Translations under genes and position numbers: made by a program
Notes under the pieces: generated by a model
Told to the model about the DNA's origin: nothing
Seen by the model: only the letters and a program-made list of their open reading frames with translations
Databases searched by the model: none
In this document: positions 21,213 to 32,090 of the stretch, in pieces
How positions within the stretch are numbered: position 1 is the stretch's first letter
Layout of the letters: every line of letters starts with the position of its first letter
Assembly: GCA_963921195.1 (NCBI GenBank)
Contig: OY992540.1
Location: forward strand, 131,750,671-131,814,670
Direction of reading: 5' to 3'
From: Pegoplata infirma
Taxonomy: Eukaryota > Arthropoda > Insecta > Diptera > Anthomyiidae
DNA: 64,000 bases

Positions 21213-22608
21213 CTTGCTTTTTTTCCACCATCCTTTCCACCACCGTGTTATTGGCTTCATCCTCCGTGTTATCATAGAGGTCGCATTCGTCCCCAGATTC
21301 GGTTTCGAATAAGCCAGATATGTGTCCCATCTGTTCTGAATCGGAGGCAACAGAACTCTCCGAATTCCTCACTACATGGGCCTCGTCCTGAATGTCACCC
21401 ATAGTGGCATCAGCTTTATCCTCCATGCCATCACAGAGGTCGCATTCGTTACCAGATTCGGTTTCGAAAATGCCAGATGCATCTCCCATCAGCCTAGAAT
21501 CGGTCAGCTGAATATCAACCTTTTCCAGATTCTCCTCCCCAGCCGACTCTGCCACTGGCTTGTCTGCTTCCAAAATAGGCTTCTGGTCGCCCTTGTAGAC
21601 ATTGACTCTTATATGAAAAAAGCCAAATCTAATAATGCCGTCAGTCCTGGCTAAAAGCGGAAGCGATTCCTCATTAACCAAGACCACTGCTTGACGACGA
21701 GCACCCTCCATCTCACCCAATCTGGCAATTTGCCAATTCTGAGTTGGAAGGTCAGGATTGCAGACTTTTATCATCTTTAGAATCACCGCAGTGTCACTTG
21801 TAGCCATTGGGATCCATGCATGAGCTCTGGGTTGCGAGGGGATATCATGTTTTTCCACAACGTCCAGTCTGGCTCCAGGCCATAACTCTCCCACTTGGCT
21901 AATGGCAACCTTAAACACGGCTGCGGATCTTTCGTTTCCAAAAGCAACGAGTTTTACTCGCCCCTGATACCAACCTGCGTTGACAGTAGTAGGGAGAAAA
22001 TCAGGCATACTCTCAAGAAGCCTATAGTAGATTTCATTTAGTTTAGTTTCAACTAAACTCCACTTGTCCCTTGGAATACTACAATCCCCATTTTGCCTGT
22101 TTATCACAGCCCTAACGAAGTTACCTTTCACCACTTCACTAAAAGACTGAGTCCAGACGTTGCCGGTCACCTTAGATCTTTTAGGTAAAGGTTTCTCGTC
22201 GGGCGAGCGCAACCTTTTACCAGACTTCGATGACGAGGCCGAAACAGCGCTCTGTTTGTCAGATGCGCGCATTGCCGAAAGTTTGTCCTGTTCTTCAATG
22301 ACTCCTTTCGCCCATGATAGCGACGCCCTCTCACGTTCGGAGAGCTTCGTTCCATCGAGTTGGCTTAGTCTGTTAATTATTTTCAAACAAAGCCTTCTCT
22401 GGTTGTGCCTGACCTTTGATGGCTTAAGTTTCTTTTTCTTTTTACCACCAATATTAGGCTGAGCACCCCTACCAGAATCAAGGCCGGACTTCAAGGTCGC
22501 AACCCTAAGACCAGTGCTAGGACCAGCACCAGTCGGTGAGGCAGAGCCTCGAACTAAATCGGTATCATTTGTGTCCATATTTTCATTTTCCTTGATGTGG
22601 TAATGCAA
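21175..22608 (-). CDS. LINE ORF1 RNA-binding-type protein (DUF4780-like)
   Basis: 477 codons upstream of ORF2 on the same strand. The first Met is at 22608; a second Met ten codons on (MDTNDTD) is an alternative start. The N-terminal 150 residues are basic and Ser/Lys-rich (GGKKKKKLKPSK near residue 55). The centre (about 205-345: GWYQGRVKLVAFGNERSAA, LWPGARLDVVEKHDIP, RLGEMEGARRQAVVLVN) resembles the DUF4780 domain common in fly LINE ORF1 proteins, as recalled. The acidic C-terminus contains two near-identical copies of SGxFETESGxECDLxDxxEDxA, an internal duplication. No CCHC knuckles were noticed. Expected role: binding element RNA in the retrotransposition particle. Confidence 0.85.
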   Translation of the reverse strand: MHYHIKENENMDTNDTDLVRGSASPTGAGPSTGLRVATLKSGLDSGRGAQPNIGGKKKKKLKPSKVRHNQRRLCLKIINRLSQLDGTKLSERERASLSWAKGVIEEQDKLSAMRASDKQSAVSASSSKSGKRLRSPDEKPLPKRSKVTGNVWTQSFSEVVKGNFVRAVINRQNGDCSIPRDKWSLVETKLNEIYYRLLESMPDFLPTTVNAGWYQGRVKLVAFGNERSAAVFKVAISQVGELWPGARLDVVEKHDIPSQPRAHAWIPMATSDTAVILKMIKVCNPDLPTQNWQIARLGEMEGARRQAVVLVNEESLPLLARTDGIIRFGFFHIRVNVYKGDQKPILEADKPVAESAGEENLEKVDIQLTDSRLMGDASGIFETESGNECDLCDGMEDKADATMGDIQDEAHVVRNSESSVASDSEQMGHISGLFETESGDECDLYDNTEDEANNTVVERMVEKKQDVAVPTNKPPSL

Positions 22609-22742
22609 ATATCACAAAAATACCTATTACGAACAAACCTATTACGAACAATTTTAGTAATTCAATTTATAGCACGGAGTTAAAATAAAACACGTCCACA
22701 CTCGTCAACAGTTGAACAATACAAAAAAAAAATGTTACTTAG

Positions 22743-24860
22743 TAGAGAGTATAAAAACTGAATAGTTTTGAAACTCAAAGACAAAAGTCAAGTGGTTCCC
22801 AATGTGGGGCTCCAATCAAAAGACGAATAAATGACGATTTTTTTTTTTGATTTGTTAATTCTAGATTTGAAAATTTTGTAATAAAACAAAAATCAAATTA
22901 AATTAGAATAGACTTGTAAACAAATGTTTCAGAACTTTTTCTAAGGAAAAAATGTCTCAGAAATTTAAAATTTTTCTGACTTAAAGATCATGTCCTAAAT
23001 TGATATTTCGAGATGTTTCTTAGTGAAGATTATAAAAACTGAATATTTTTAAAAATCAAAGATAAAAATCAATTGGCGCCCAATGAGGTGCAGCGACTCA
23101 AATACACGAATAAACTCGATTTTATAAGCCTAAGCTTGTCAAAATATTTTGTAACCTTCAATCCTGTGTTTGAAAATTTTGTTTAAAAACCCAAACAAAT
23201 TTTAATAAAAATTTAATAATTTTGAAATTCTCTTTTTTTACCCAGATCAATTTGCGCCCAATCATCGATCGAGAATCATGAATAAGTATATTTTTATGGA
23301 GTCTTAGATTAATCTTTCGAGATGTTACTAAGTAGAGGGTATAAAAACTGAATAGTTTTGAAACTCAAAGACAAAAGTCAAGTGGCGCCCAATGTGGGGC
23401 CCCAATCAAAAGACGAATAAACGACGATTTTTTTTTTAATTTGTTAATTCTAGATTATTCTGTAATAAAACAAAAATAAAATAAAATTAGAAAAGACTTG
23501 TTAACAAATGTTTCAGAACTTTTTCTAAGGAAAAAATGTCTCAGAAATTTAAAATTTTTCTGACTTAAAGATCATGTCCTAAATCGATATTTCGTGATGT
23601 TTCTAAGTAAAGATTATAAAAACTGAATATTTTTGAAAATCAAAGATAAAAATGAATTAGCGCCCAATGAGGGGCAGCGACTCAAATACACGAATAAACT
23701 CGATTTTAAAACCATAAACTTGTCAAAATATTTTGTAACTTTTAATCCTGTGTTTGAAAAGTTTAAAAACCCAAAGAAATTTTAATAAAAGTTTAATAAT
23801 TTTAAAATTTTGAAATTCTCTTTCTTGACCTAAATCAAATTGCGCCCAATCATCGATCGAGAATCATGAATAAGTATACTTTTTAGAGTCTTAGACCGAT
23901 CTTTCGAGATGTTACTAAGTAGAGAGTATAAAAACTGAATAGTTTTGAAACTCAAAGACAAAAGTCAAGTGGTTCCCAATGTGGGGCTCCAATCAAACGA
24001 CGAATAAATGACGATTTTAATTAATATTTTTTTTAATTTTAGATTTTAAAATTTTGTAATAAAACAAAAATAAAATAAAATTAGAAAATGTTTCTTAGTG
24101 AAGATTATAAAAACTGAATATTTTTAAAAATCAAAGATAAAAATGAATTGGCGCCCAATGAGGGCAGCAATCAAAAGACGTATGTATAAGCTGGATTTTA
24201 TAACCCTTAACTTGTCAACATATTTTGTTATTTTAATTCTTTGTTTTAAAATTTTGTTTACAAACCCAAACAAATTTTAATAAAAATGTAATGATTTTTA
24301 AATTCACTTTCTTGATCCAGATCAATTTGCGCCCAATCATCGATCGAGAATAAGTATACTTTATGTTGTCCTAGAGAGTCGAGATGTTAGAGGGTATAAA
24401 AACTGAATTGCTTTGTAAATCAAAGACAAAAGTCAAGTGGCGCCCAATGTGGGGCACCAATCAAAATAAACGACGAATTTTTAAAATATTTTGTAATTTT
24501 AGATTTTAAAACTTTGTAATAAAACAAAAATAAAATTAGAGAAATTTTTAAACTTTAAAGACACAAGTCAATTGGCGCCCAACATGGGGCAACAATCAAA
24601 AAAGACTTGTTAACTACCAATTCTTCAGTTTACAAGTAGTGGGTATAAAAACTGAGTAGTTTTGAAAATCTAAGACAAAAGTCAAGTGGCGCCCAATGTG
24701 GGGAACCAATCAAAATAAACGACGAATTTTTAAAATATTTTGTAATTTTAGATTTTAAAATTTTGTAATAAAACAAAAATAAAATAAAATTAGAAAAAAG
24801 TTGAAACTTTAAATACACAGGTCAATTGGCGCCCAACAAAAGGAACCCAATCGAAAGACT
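22743..24860. repeat. Tandem array with tRNA-Lys PBS-like motif (right segment)
   Basis: Continuation of the array at 15595. PBS-like motifs lie near 22794 (degenerate TGGTTCCC), 23074, 23383, 23655 (degenerate), 23973 (degenerate), 24149, 24438, 24573 (TGGCGCCCAACATGGGGC), 24689 and 24828. GGTATAAAAACTGAATA precedes most of them by about 40 bp. Units alternate between a type with 'CTTGTCAAAATATTTTGTAA' and one with 'TTTTGTAATAAAACAAAAAT'. Toward 24400-24860 the spacing shortens to 115-140 bp. Confidence 0.75.
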
Positions 24861-25738
24861 TCAGTTTACAATAAATTTTAAACCAAAGATTATTCAAATT
24901 CAAAGTTTGCCGAATATTCGGGAGTTAGATAAAATAGAAAAAGTTTTAAAAAGTTTTAGTTTCTAAAAAAAATTGCTATTTTACCAATTATTCTGTATTG
25001 GTTTTATATCCTTCTAAATAGTTTGTATTCAAAAAATTCATATTAATTAAATAAACACTTTAAATCAAACTAAAACAAATTGTCTAACTCTCCAGAAAAC
25101 TGGTTTATGCAACAATAACCTAAGATCACTTTATTTTTTTTGTTGAAAAAAAATAAATAGAATTAAAATCTTTTAACAACATAAAACAATAAAAACAAAA
25201 CAAGTTCATATAGAAAAAAATTTATAAAACCTGCAAGATCAAAAATGTTAAAGAAATAAAAATATAAAACGAATTCAAAGAAATCTTGAAGAGTTTTTTT
25301 TTTTTAAGATACACAAAAGAACAAGTCATGAAAATGTTTAATAAAACGAGTTTTTAACAAGAAAAATAATGAATAAAATGGAGATTTTTGTTGAAAGACA
25401 AAGGTAGACAAAGAAAAGGTTAAAAAAGAGTAAAAAATCAAATAATAAAAAAAAAAGGGAAAGGGGATCGATCAAAGTAATTTTGAAACAATGTAGTTAA
25501 TGTCTTAAGTGGAAATAAAGACATTGTATATTATACAAAGGAAAATTTTCTTACCACAGAGATGTGGTAAGAAAAAACATTTTTTTTTTTTACATTGTTG
25601 TAAGATTAGATTTAAAGTTGCAGTTAAAATAACCAAAAAATTGTTGTAAACATTTTAAAAAGATCAACAAAAATTCAAAAACTCGATTTAAAATTTACAA
25701 AATATCAATAAACAAATGATACTGTTGTATTAAATCTG
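24861..25738. other. AT-rich non-coding stretch
   Basis: Very AT-rich with A-runs. One short hairpin, TCTTACCACAGAGATGTGGTAAGA, lies at 25549-25573. No gene or element boundary recognised. Confidence 0.4.
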
Positions 25739-25739
25739 A

Positions 25740-28250
25740 ATGTGCCGAATCCTTTCTTGTACCATCCGAAAAAAACATCAACCGTTTCTTTAAGCCGTCA
25801 ACAATCTCCTAGAGAGCATAAATTGAATTTATTTGACTAGAACTGTATCCACGCCATGCAATTCAGCCGAAGTTTTCATAGAATCAAAAGTAACATTATC
25901 AAAAGCTTTCTCAATATCAACAAAAACACCCGACTCGCAAGATCTACCACTCTGACTATTTAGGGGGAATTTTATGAATACTACTGACCCAATTAATTTC
26001 TCAACCATTCGCTCAAGACTTTTCAGTAGAACCTTCACTCGGAAATATCCACCACTCTTCAACACTATAGTGTAAATACGATCTGGTCCCAGGGATTTAT
26101 AGTTATCAAAGGACGAAAAGTCATTTATAGTTATCAAAGGACGAAAAGTCAGACAGCGCTTGAAGTGCTGCCTGGCTATTAGAGAAGATTGAAATATGAG
26201 TACCCTTCATACCCTATGCAATATTAACTCTAGCGCATATTGCAATAGCCTGAATTTCAGCCTGAAAAACTGTAGGCCACCAACCCATTGGTTCGGAGAT
26301 CCGCGTGTTTGGACCGTAGACACCAGCTCCAACTCCAGAGGACATTTTGGATCCGTCAATATACCAGTTTAGGCTTCTAGTATTCACGTATAGACCACCT
26401 TCATCTCATTCTGGTCTACTCGGTATCACGATCTCAAATTTCCGTCCAAAGCGAAATACAGTGTTTATTCTATCTGTCGGCATATTCAGGTTTTCCCTAA
26501 TTCCTATTGAAGAAAGAATATTGAAGTGGCCGCTCAAGTTACGAGGGTCAGAGTAATCGATATTCATTCTACGCGCAGCCATAGTTGCCGTAGATCTAAT
26601 AAAAATGTCGATAGGTGTGAGACCTAAAATGACTTCTTGGGCCAAAGTTGGGCAGGTTTCCATAGCACCCGTGATTAGAGTACAAGCCAGACGCTGTACT
26701 TTGCCTAGTCTTACGGTGGCATCCCTCTGCATAGTCTTCGGCCACAAGACTATGGCAGCGTACGTCATGATTGGTCTTACAATCATTTTGTACATTCACA
26801 TGACCATTTTGGGGTTCAAACCCTTAGGTCCTACAAACAATCCTATTCGCTGCCCATAATGCCGCAATAGCCTTTCTGATAGTGCCGTCTAAATGTGAAT
26901 TCCAAGTAAGTTTCGTATCCAAGATAACTCCTAAATATTTAATGTCCTTAGAGATGCTTTATACCATTCCATACAAGTAGTACTGCCAACAGGTCTTTCA
27001 ATAAGTGCTTTATTATCGCTGCCACTTTACATCCTGGAAAGTGAGTAGATAACAGAATGTCATTGTCCTCCTGTTGATTGTTTGTGTAGATACCATCCGG
27101 CTTTTTTGAGGGAATATAGCTTCGCTAAGCTATCTTTTAGAAATATTTTACAGAGCCTTGCCGTATGCGTCGTACCCTTAACCTCCTCACAAAAAGTTCT
27201 ATAACACTTAAGTTTAGGACCCTGCTCTTTTTTTTATATTCCTTTTGTATAAGTTCGAGATTTTAAGGCTCTATTCAGAAGCTTTCTTGAACTTTTTGTC
27301 AGTTTGCCAAGTTCTATGTTCCACCAAGCAACTGAGTAATCTGGTCTGCTTTTCCTTAACGGACACACTGTCTCATAGCAGCCAGTTAAAGTTTTACCCA
27401 ATTTCTAAGACTCCACTTCAAACGACTCCATTCCATACTACTAGATATTGGGATGGAACGTAATCTTTAATGTAATACTAGATATTGAGATGGAACGTAA
27501 TCTTTGATATAGTACTTAGTTTCTCAAATCTTTACCAATTCGCTTTTCTAGGGTTTCGGCCGTGTGGAATTGTCGGTTTTTCAACCCCAAACCTAAACTC
27601 GATGTAGCGGTGGTCCGACAAGGATACCACATCAAGAACGCGTCATTCGCGTTACTATTAGATAAGGTAAGATCAATGACCTGTTGTCTTCGTTGGGTGA
27701 CAAAAGTTGGAGAATTTGAAGACAAAATAAAGTCCAACAATTTGTTACCTCTAGAGTTCCACTTTGTGCCACTCCACTGATATGCTGAGAATTAGCATCG
27801 TATCCAATAATCAGTCCCAAGTTGTTGGGGGTATAAATAGAGTCATAGGGCAGATAGGCAGATACAACCATGGTCTCTACCACTTTACCCACCTAACGAA
27901 ATCTCACACTAATTGCTTCATGTATGTTGGATGTAGTAGTTCCTCAAATCTTTACCAATCCGCTTTTCTAGTGTTTCGGCACCTTCGGTTTTTCAATTCC
28001 AAACCTAAACTCGATGTAGCGTTGAAGAATTTGAAGACAACATAAAGTCCAACAATTTGTTACCTCTAGAGTTGCACTTTGTGCTACTCCAGAGGATATG
28101 CTGAGAATTAGCATCGTATCCAATCATCAGCCCCAAGTTGTTAAGGTATAAATAGAGTCATAGGGCAGATAGGAAGATACAACAATAGTCTCTACCACTT
28201 TACCCACCTTACGAAATCTTACACTAATTGCAAGGACGTATTGGCAACAG
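25740..28250 (-). pseudogene. Rearranged, decayed LINE (endonuclease, RT and RNase H pieces)
   Basis: Minus-strand fragments are recognisable by motif. Endonuclease: 27516-27892 (LIIGYDANSQH, SPTFVTQRRQQVIDLTLSN). RT thumb: 26406-26795 (VQRLACTLITGAMETCPT). RNase H: about 26150-26350 (VGAGVYG, FQAEIQAIAI, SNSQAALQAL). RT palm: 25829-26137 (FVDIEKAFDNVTFDS). The palm piece lies downstream of RNase H, so the order is scrambled. The endonuclease region recurs in a second, partly deleted copy at 27930-28240. A 28-bp direct repeat (26098-26153) sits at the RNase H/palm junction. Frames are broken by stops and indels, so it is non-functional. Confidence 0.8.
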
Positions 28251-29093
28251 CATTGCCTCAACACCGAGCTTTCGATTGTCTTTGGCACAATCATACAGGC
28301 CCGATCAACAAAATTACATCAATACAAAAACCAGCGAATGTCATAAGACCTTCAGCAACAATTTTTCTTTCTAATTGTCAATTTCTATCATTTAATCAAT
28401 GATTTAATAAATTACAAATCAACTATTCCCAAAAACAGCAAAGACACTTCATTAACATTAGCAAAACGAAACGAAAAAAAAGTAAAGAAAAAATTTCAGC
28501 AACAACAAAAACTATACTAATAGGTTAAAGAAAATGAAATAAAATAACATTAAAAAAAAAACAATCACTGACTGATCTACTGGCCTATCTTCTGAAAAGG
28601 AATACTACTTATTGTGCATGTGTATATTATTGTATAAATGGCAATTGAGAGTGAACAACATCACATGAACAACGTCGTCATCATCATCATTTGAACAACT
28701 AATAGGCAGCAATTTCAAAAAAAAAGGTGCTGCTTCTGCTGTTTGTTAGTGCTTAAAATAGTAGACAAGAACAGCACATATGCGAAAGAGCTCGCACAGC
28801 ACCACCAGGCCTTTCTTATACAATGTACAACAACTCAACATATTGGCATAATGTGCAATTTCGTATTTAACAAACAAAAAAAAATGTAAAAGACAGCTGT
28901 TTTTTAATGGCTTTTTTTTAAGTGGTAAAAGACTATTAAACATTAGTAAAGTTAACAACAAGTTTATCTTTTTTTAGTAGTTTTTCTTCTTCTTCAGTTA
29001 CCATAATGGATAAAAAAAAATATTCAACTCAAACTTAAAACTCATGCAAAATTAGGTGGACTCTTATTAATAGAAAGCCACATCACAGACTAT
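28251..29093. other. AT-rich non-coding stretch
   Basis: Includes CATCGTCATCATCATCA near 28670 and CTGCTTCTGCTG near 28730. No gene supported. Confidence 0.4.
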
Positions 29094-29383
29094 ATACAGA
29101 CTCGACAGTAGAGTTTTATAAGATAAAATGGGGAAAAACTAAGCGATTTTAGGAGAAAACACAGCGATTTTTAGTCCGTTTTACGCTTACATGGCAACAC
29201 TTTCTACGACTTAGGAGTGAGTGAAACAACAAAAACCGATTTGGCATCCATTTTTCTTATGGCGCGTTATATCAGTTTTCTTTTTCTAACCTAATTCGTA
29301 GAATAATTTGAAAATATTAACCATATGGTTAAAAAATACTTTTTTGACACCTGTCATATTTGTCGAGTCTGTATTAGTCTGTG
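29094..29383. mobile_element. MITE with CACAGACT...AGTCTGTG TIRs
   Basis: CACAGACTATATACAGACTC at the left and the complement of GAGTCTGTATTAGTCTGTG at the right, 290 bp. The right half is homologous to 5703-5910. No matching TSD was found, so exact ends are provisional. Confidence 0.65.
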
Positions 29384-29907
29384 GTTACATGTTGCTAAAG
29401 CTAAGTAAGAACAGTGATGCCTACTTATTTTCCCAAAAAACAGCTTAAGCAACATCTAGAATCATATGTAGGGAAAATTGCTAAAAAAATATACAAAAAA
29501 TCGCCAATAAGCAAAATCAAAAAAAAAGTATATAAAAATAACCCTAAAAACAAATACGAAACTTTTGCCGAACGAAAACAAGTGAAATTCGGAATTGCCG
29601 AATATATTTTCTGGTACACCTCTTTATAAGAAAAAAAAATAATTTTAAGAAAAATAAAATCCGTGAAAAAAAATTTTTGGTGATCCAAAATTCCGCGATT
29701 TTTTTTCCGCTATTTTTTTTTGTTGAGTTTCAGTCATATCTGTCTAATATTTTTGCCGTGATTGCCATTTCCACGACAGACAAAAGAAAATCGCTAGAAT
29801 GTGTTAGAATCAATCACTGATAAGTAATATAAATTTAATGTTGTATTTATTCGACCTTTATATTTGTAATGTAAATGAAATAATTGAGCTCGAGGTCTGT
29901 TGTTATA

Positions 29908-31205
29908 AGGAGTGAGATCATAAAAATGTTAACACACATTTTTGCCTACAACTTTGGTGTAAAGCTTCCAAATTTTTTTTTTTTTCGGCAGTTTACATTT
30001 TAAAAATATGTCAGTTAATAAATTAATTTACATCATGAGTTTTAATTTGCAATTTTTTACACAATGGACGATGAAAGAAAAGTGCGTTCAAAAATAATTA
30101 AATATTTTCAACAAAACCAAACATGGACATACAAAAAAATTGCCAAAGAAACTAATGTATGCCGCCAAACAGTTTCAAAAGTGGTAAAAAGGTATCTGGA
30201 ACACCTAACAATTGAAAGGAAGCCGGGAACAGGAACAACGACTGGTTATCGTAACATTGGTAAGGCATATAAAGTTAAAAGCATCCTTAAGAGAGCTCCT
30301 AACACATCTGGCAGAAAAACAGCTCGGTTAGCCCAATGCTCAGACTTTTTTGTACGTAAAGTGAAACGTAAGGCGGGACTAAAGTCCTACAAAGTTCAAA
30401 AAGTTCCCGATAGAAACGCTTTTAAAAATTTGGAGGCCAAAACCAGAGCTAGAAAATTGAAATCAAATTTTATAAAAAAATACAACTGTTGTGTAATGGA
30501 CGACGAAACTTATGTCCTGGCTGATTTTGCGCAGCTCCCTGGTCAAGAATTTTATGTTTCCGATGTTCGAGGAAATGTTGCGGAAAAATTTCGGTCAAAA
30601 AAGCAAACGAAATTCCCCAAAAAATTCCTAGTATGGCAAGCCATATGTAGCTGCGGCCAAAGAAGCCAGTCATTTGTGACATCTGGCTCTATAAACAGCG
30701 AAATTTATATCAAGGAGTGTTTGCAGAAGAGACTTCTTCCGTTCTTGAGTCAGCACAATGTATCCACTTACTTTTGGCCCGATTTAGCATCTTGTCACTA
30801 CAGCAAGAAAGCGCTGGAGTGGTATAATGATAATAATGTGGTTTTTGTACCAAGAGAGGCAAATCCACCAAACTGCCCGGAGCTCAGGCCAGTGGAGAGA
30901 TATTGGGCTCTTGTTAAAAAAGAATTAAAGGGCACAAAAAAGGTCTCCCAGGACATGCAAGATTTCAAACGTAGATGGACCACCTGCTCTAAAAAGGTGA
31001 CAGAAACTACCATAAAAGCCTTAATGGGAGGGTTTCCGGAAAAAGTGGATAACTTTGTTCGTAGTGGTTAGAGTTCCATGCGGTTTTTTTGTTATGATTT
31101 TGTATTAAATTTTATTTAATAAAAATTTGGTTTGAAGTCTTAAAATTCAGTAGTCTGTTTTTTATTTAACTTTATGTGTGTTAACATTTTTATGATCTCA
31201 CTCCT
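29908..31205 (+). mobile_element. DD37E Tc1/mariner transposon, apparently intact
   Basis: 1298 bp with near-perfect TIRs beginning AGGAGTGAGATCATAAAAAT and TA target duplications at 29906-29907 and 31206-31207. A single transposase ORF occupies 30064-31071. A copy of about 99% identity by eye lies at 42626-43921 in the opposite orientation. Intact TIRs, an intact ORF and low divergence between copies point to recent movement. Confidence 0.93.
30064..31071 (+). CDS. Tc1/mariner DD37E transposase
   Basis: 335 codons, the usual length for this superfamily, ATG to TAG. The N-terminus has two helix-turn-helix segments (about 20-44, TWTYKKIAKETNVCRQTVSK; about 68-107) expected to bind the TIRs. 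The catalytic triad is D147 (MDDETY), D240 (FWPDLASCH) and E278 (LRPVERYW). There are 37 residues between D240 and E278, the DD37E signature described for mosquito ITmD37E elements. No stop or frameshift. It cuts and joins DNA at TA dinucleotides. The second copy differs by R169 to stop, V32L and A242E. It lies inside the TIR-bounded element with about 155 bp of 5' and 130 bp of 3' non-coding sequence. Confidence 0.93.
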   Translation: MDDERKVRSKIIKYFQQNQTWTYKKIAKETNVCRQTVSKVVKRYLEHLTIERKPGTGTTTGYRNIGKAYKVKSILKRAPNTSGRKTARLAQCSDFFVRKVKRKAGLKSYKVQKVPDRNAFKNLEAKTRARKLKSNFIKKYNCCVMDDETYVLADFAQLPGQEFYVSDVRGNVAEKFRSKKQTKFPKKFLVWQAICSCGQRSQSFVTSGSINSEIYIKECLQKRLLPFLSQHNVSTYFWPDLASCHYSKKALEWYNDNNVVFVPREANPPNCPELRPVERYWALVKKELKGTKKVSQDMQDFKRRWTTCSKKVTETTIKALMGGFPEKVDNFVRSG

Positions 31206-31206
31206 T

Positions 31207-31817
31207 ACCCTCCACATAGTGATAGAGGGTATATATAAGTCTGTCATTCCGTTTGTAACTCCTCGAAATATCGATCTGGGAACCCATAAAGTATATATAT
31301 TCATGATCCCCGATCGATTTTAAGACATTCTAGCGATGTCCTTCTGTCTGTCTGTGGAAATGGTGATCACGGCCACAATACTCCACGGATATGACTGAAA
31401 CTTAACGTATTCATTGGAAGTTCTCCCGATAAGTTTGGTATTGCATTTGAGCGATATCGGTTCAGCGGTTCAAAAGTTATGAACAAAAATGCAAGGACAC
31501 CTCAAAAATTTTAGTACATTCAACATAACCTAAAAATACAAAATGCTTTAATTCGGCTTCTGATTGACATATGTGAACACAATTGAACACCAAATGGTAT
31601 TTAAACAAGTACGAACATATTTTTTGACAAAAAAAGAAAAAAATCGTGGATTTTTTTTAACAATTTTTTTTTTTCGCGGAAATTTTTAAAAAAAAAAATT
31701 TTTTTTTTTTAAAGTAATTTCCTTTTGAAAAAAGTTTTTTGCAATAATCTTTTTGAAATTGTGGAGGGTATCACTACATTCGGCAAGGCCGAATTTAATT
31801 TTTTTACTTGTTTTAAA
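31207..31817 (-). mobile_element. DINE-1-like element, complete short copy
   Basis: Minus orientation. Starts ACCCTCCACATAGTGATAGAGGG (3' stem), then CCCATAAAGTATATATATTC, TGTCTGTCTGTGG, the core with GGTTCAGCGGTTCAAAAG, poly-T/A, and ends CGGCAAGGCCGAATTTAA...ACTTGT. Its first TA is shared with the DD37E transposon boundary, so the transposon sits at its edge. Confidence 0.65.
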
Positions 31818-31819
31818 TA

Positions 31820-31951
31820 CCCAGTCAGAAAAATACAAACGGGCCAACGTTGGAATGAAGTTGGCGGCGACGGTACCAACGTTGGCAAATCATACCCGTT
31901 ATGATAGCAGTAGCCAACGATCGCTCGACTTTGGTTTTGACGTTGGGTTAA
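31820..31951. mobile_element. Truncated MITE, CCCAGTCAGAAAAATAC tip
   Basis: After TA, begins CCCAGTCAGAAAAATACAAA, one base different in the tip from the CCCAGGCAGAAA family, but the interior (CCAACGTTGG, CGTTGGGTTAA) is distinct. No right end; a second MITE begins at 31954. Confidence 0.5.
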
Positions 31952-31953
31952 TA

Positions 31954-32090
31954 CCCTATTCACACGTACAGTTTTAAATCGTTTTTAGCAGCAATATTTC
32001 TAGCACTTTCTTTATTCTATTACAGTATATTGACAGAAAATCCTAAAAATAATTGCTAAAAACGGTTTAGAACTGTAAGTGTGAATGGGG
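31954..32090. mobile_element. Tiny MITE with CCC(T/C)ATTCACAC tips, TA target
   Basis: CCCTATTCACACGTACAGTT at the left and the complement of AACTGTAAGTGTGAATGGGG at the right, 137 bp, flanked by TA on each side. Arms extend through GTTTTTAGCA. Tips are shared with 4904-5030. Confidence 0.7.

Larger units (their letters stand above)
17517..22731 (-). mobile_element. Full-length non-LTR retrotransposon (LOA/R1-like)
   Basis: About 5.2 kb, minus strand, 5' end near 22731 and 3' (CCTAA)n tail at 17534-17514. Direct repeat ATGTTACTTAG flanks it (17506-17516, 22732-22742). The uninterrupted target ATGTTACTAAGTAGAG occurs in neighbouring array units (e.g. 23320 and 23900). It encodes ORF1 then an overlapping ORF2 with endonuclease, reverse transcriptase and RNase H. 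Both ORFs are open, so it may be a recently active copy. A near-identical 5'-truncated copy is at 61048-62738. Clade (LOA vs R1 vs I) is inferred from RNase H presence and remembered motifs only. Confidence 0.9.

Noticed and set aside
17847..22462. Plus-strand ORFs opposite the LINE
   Set aside because: Antisense shadows of ORF1/ORF2 with no recognisable motifs; the same shadows recur opposite the copy at 61048-62640.
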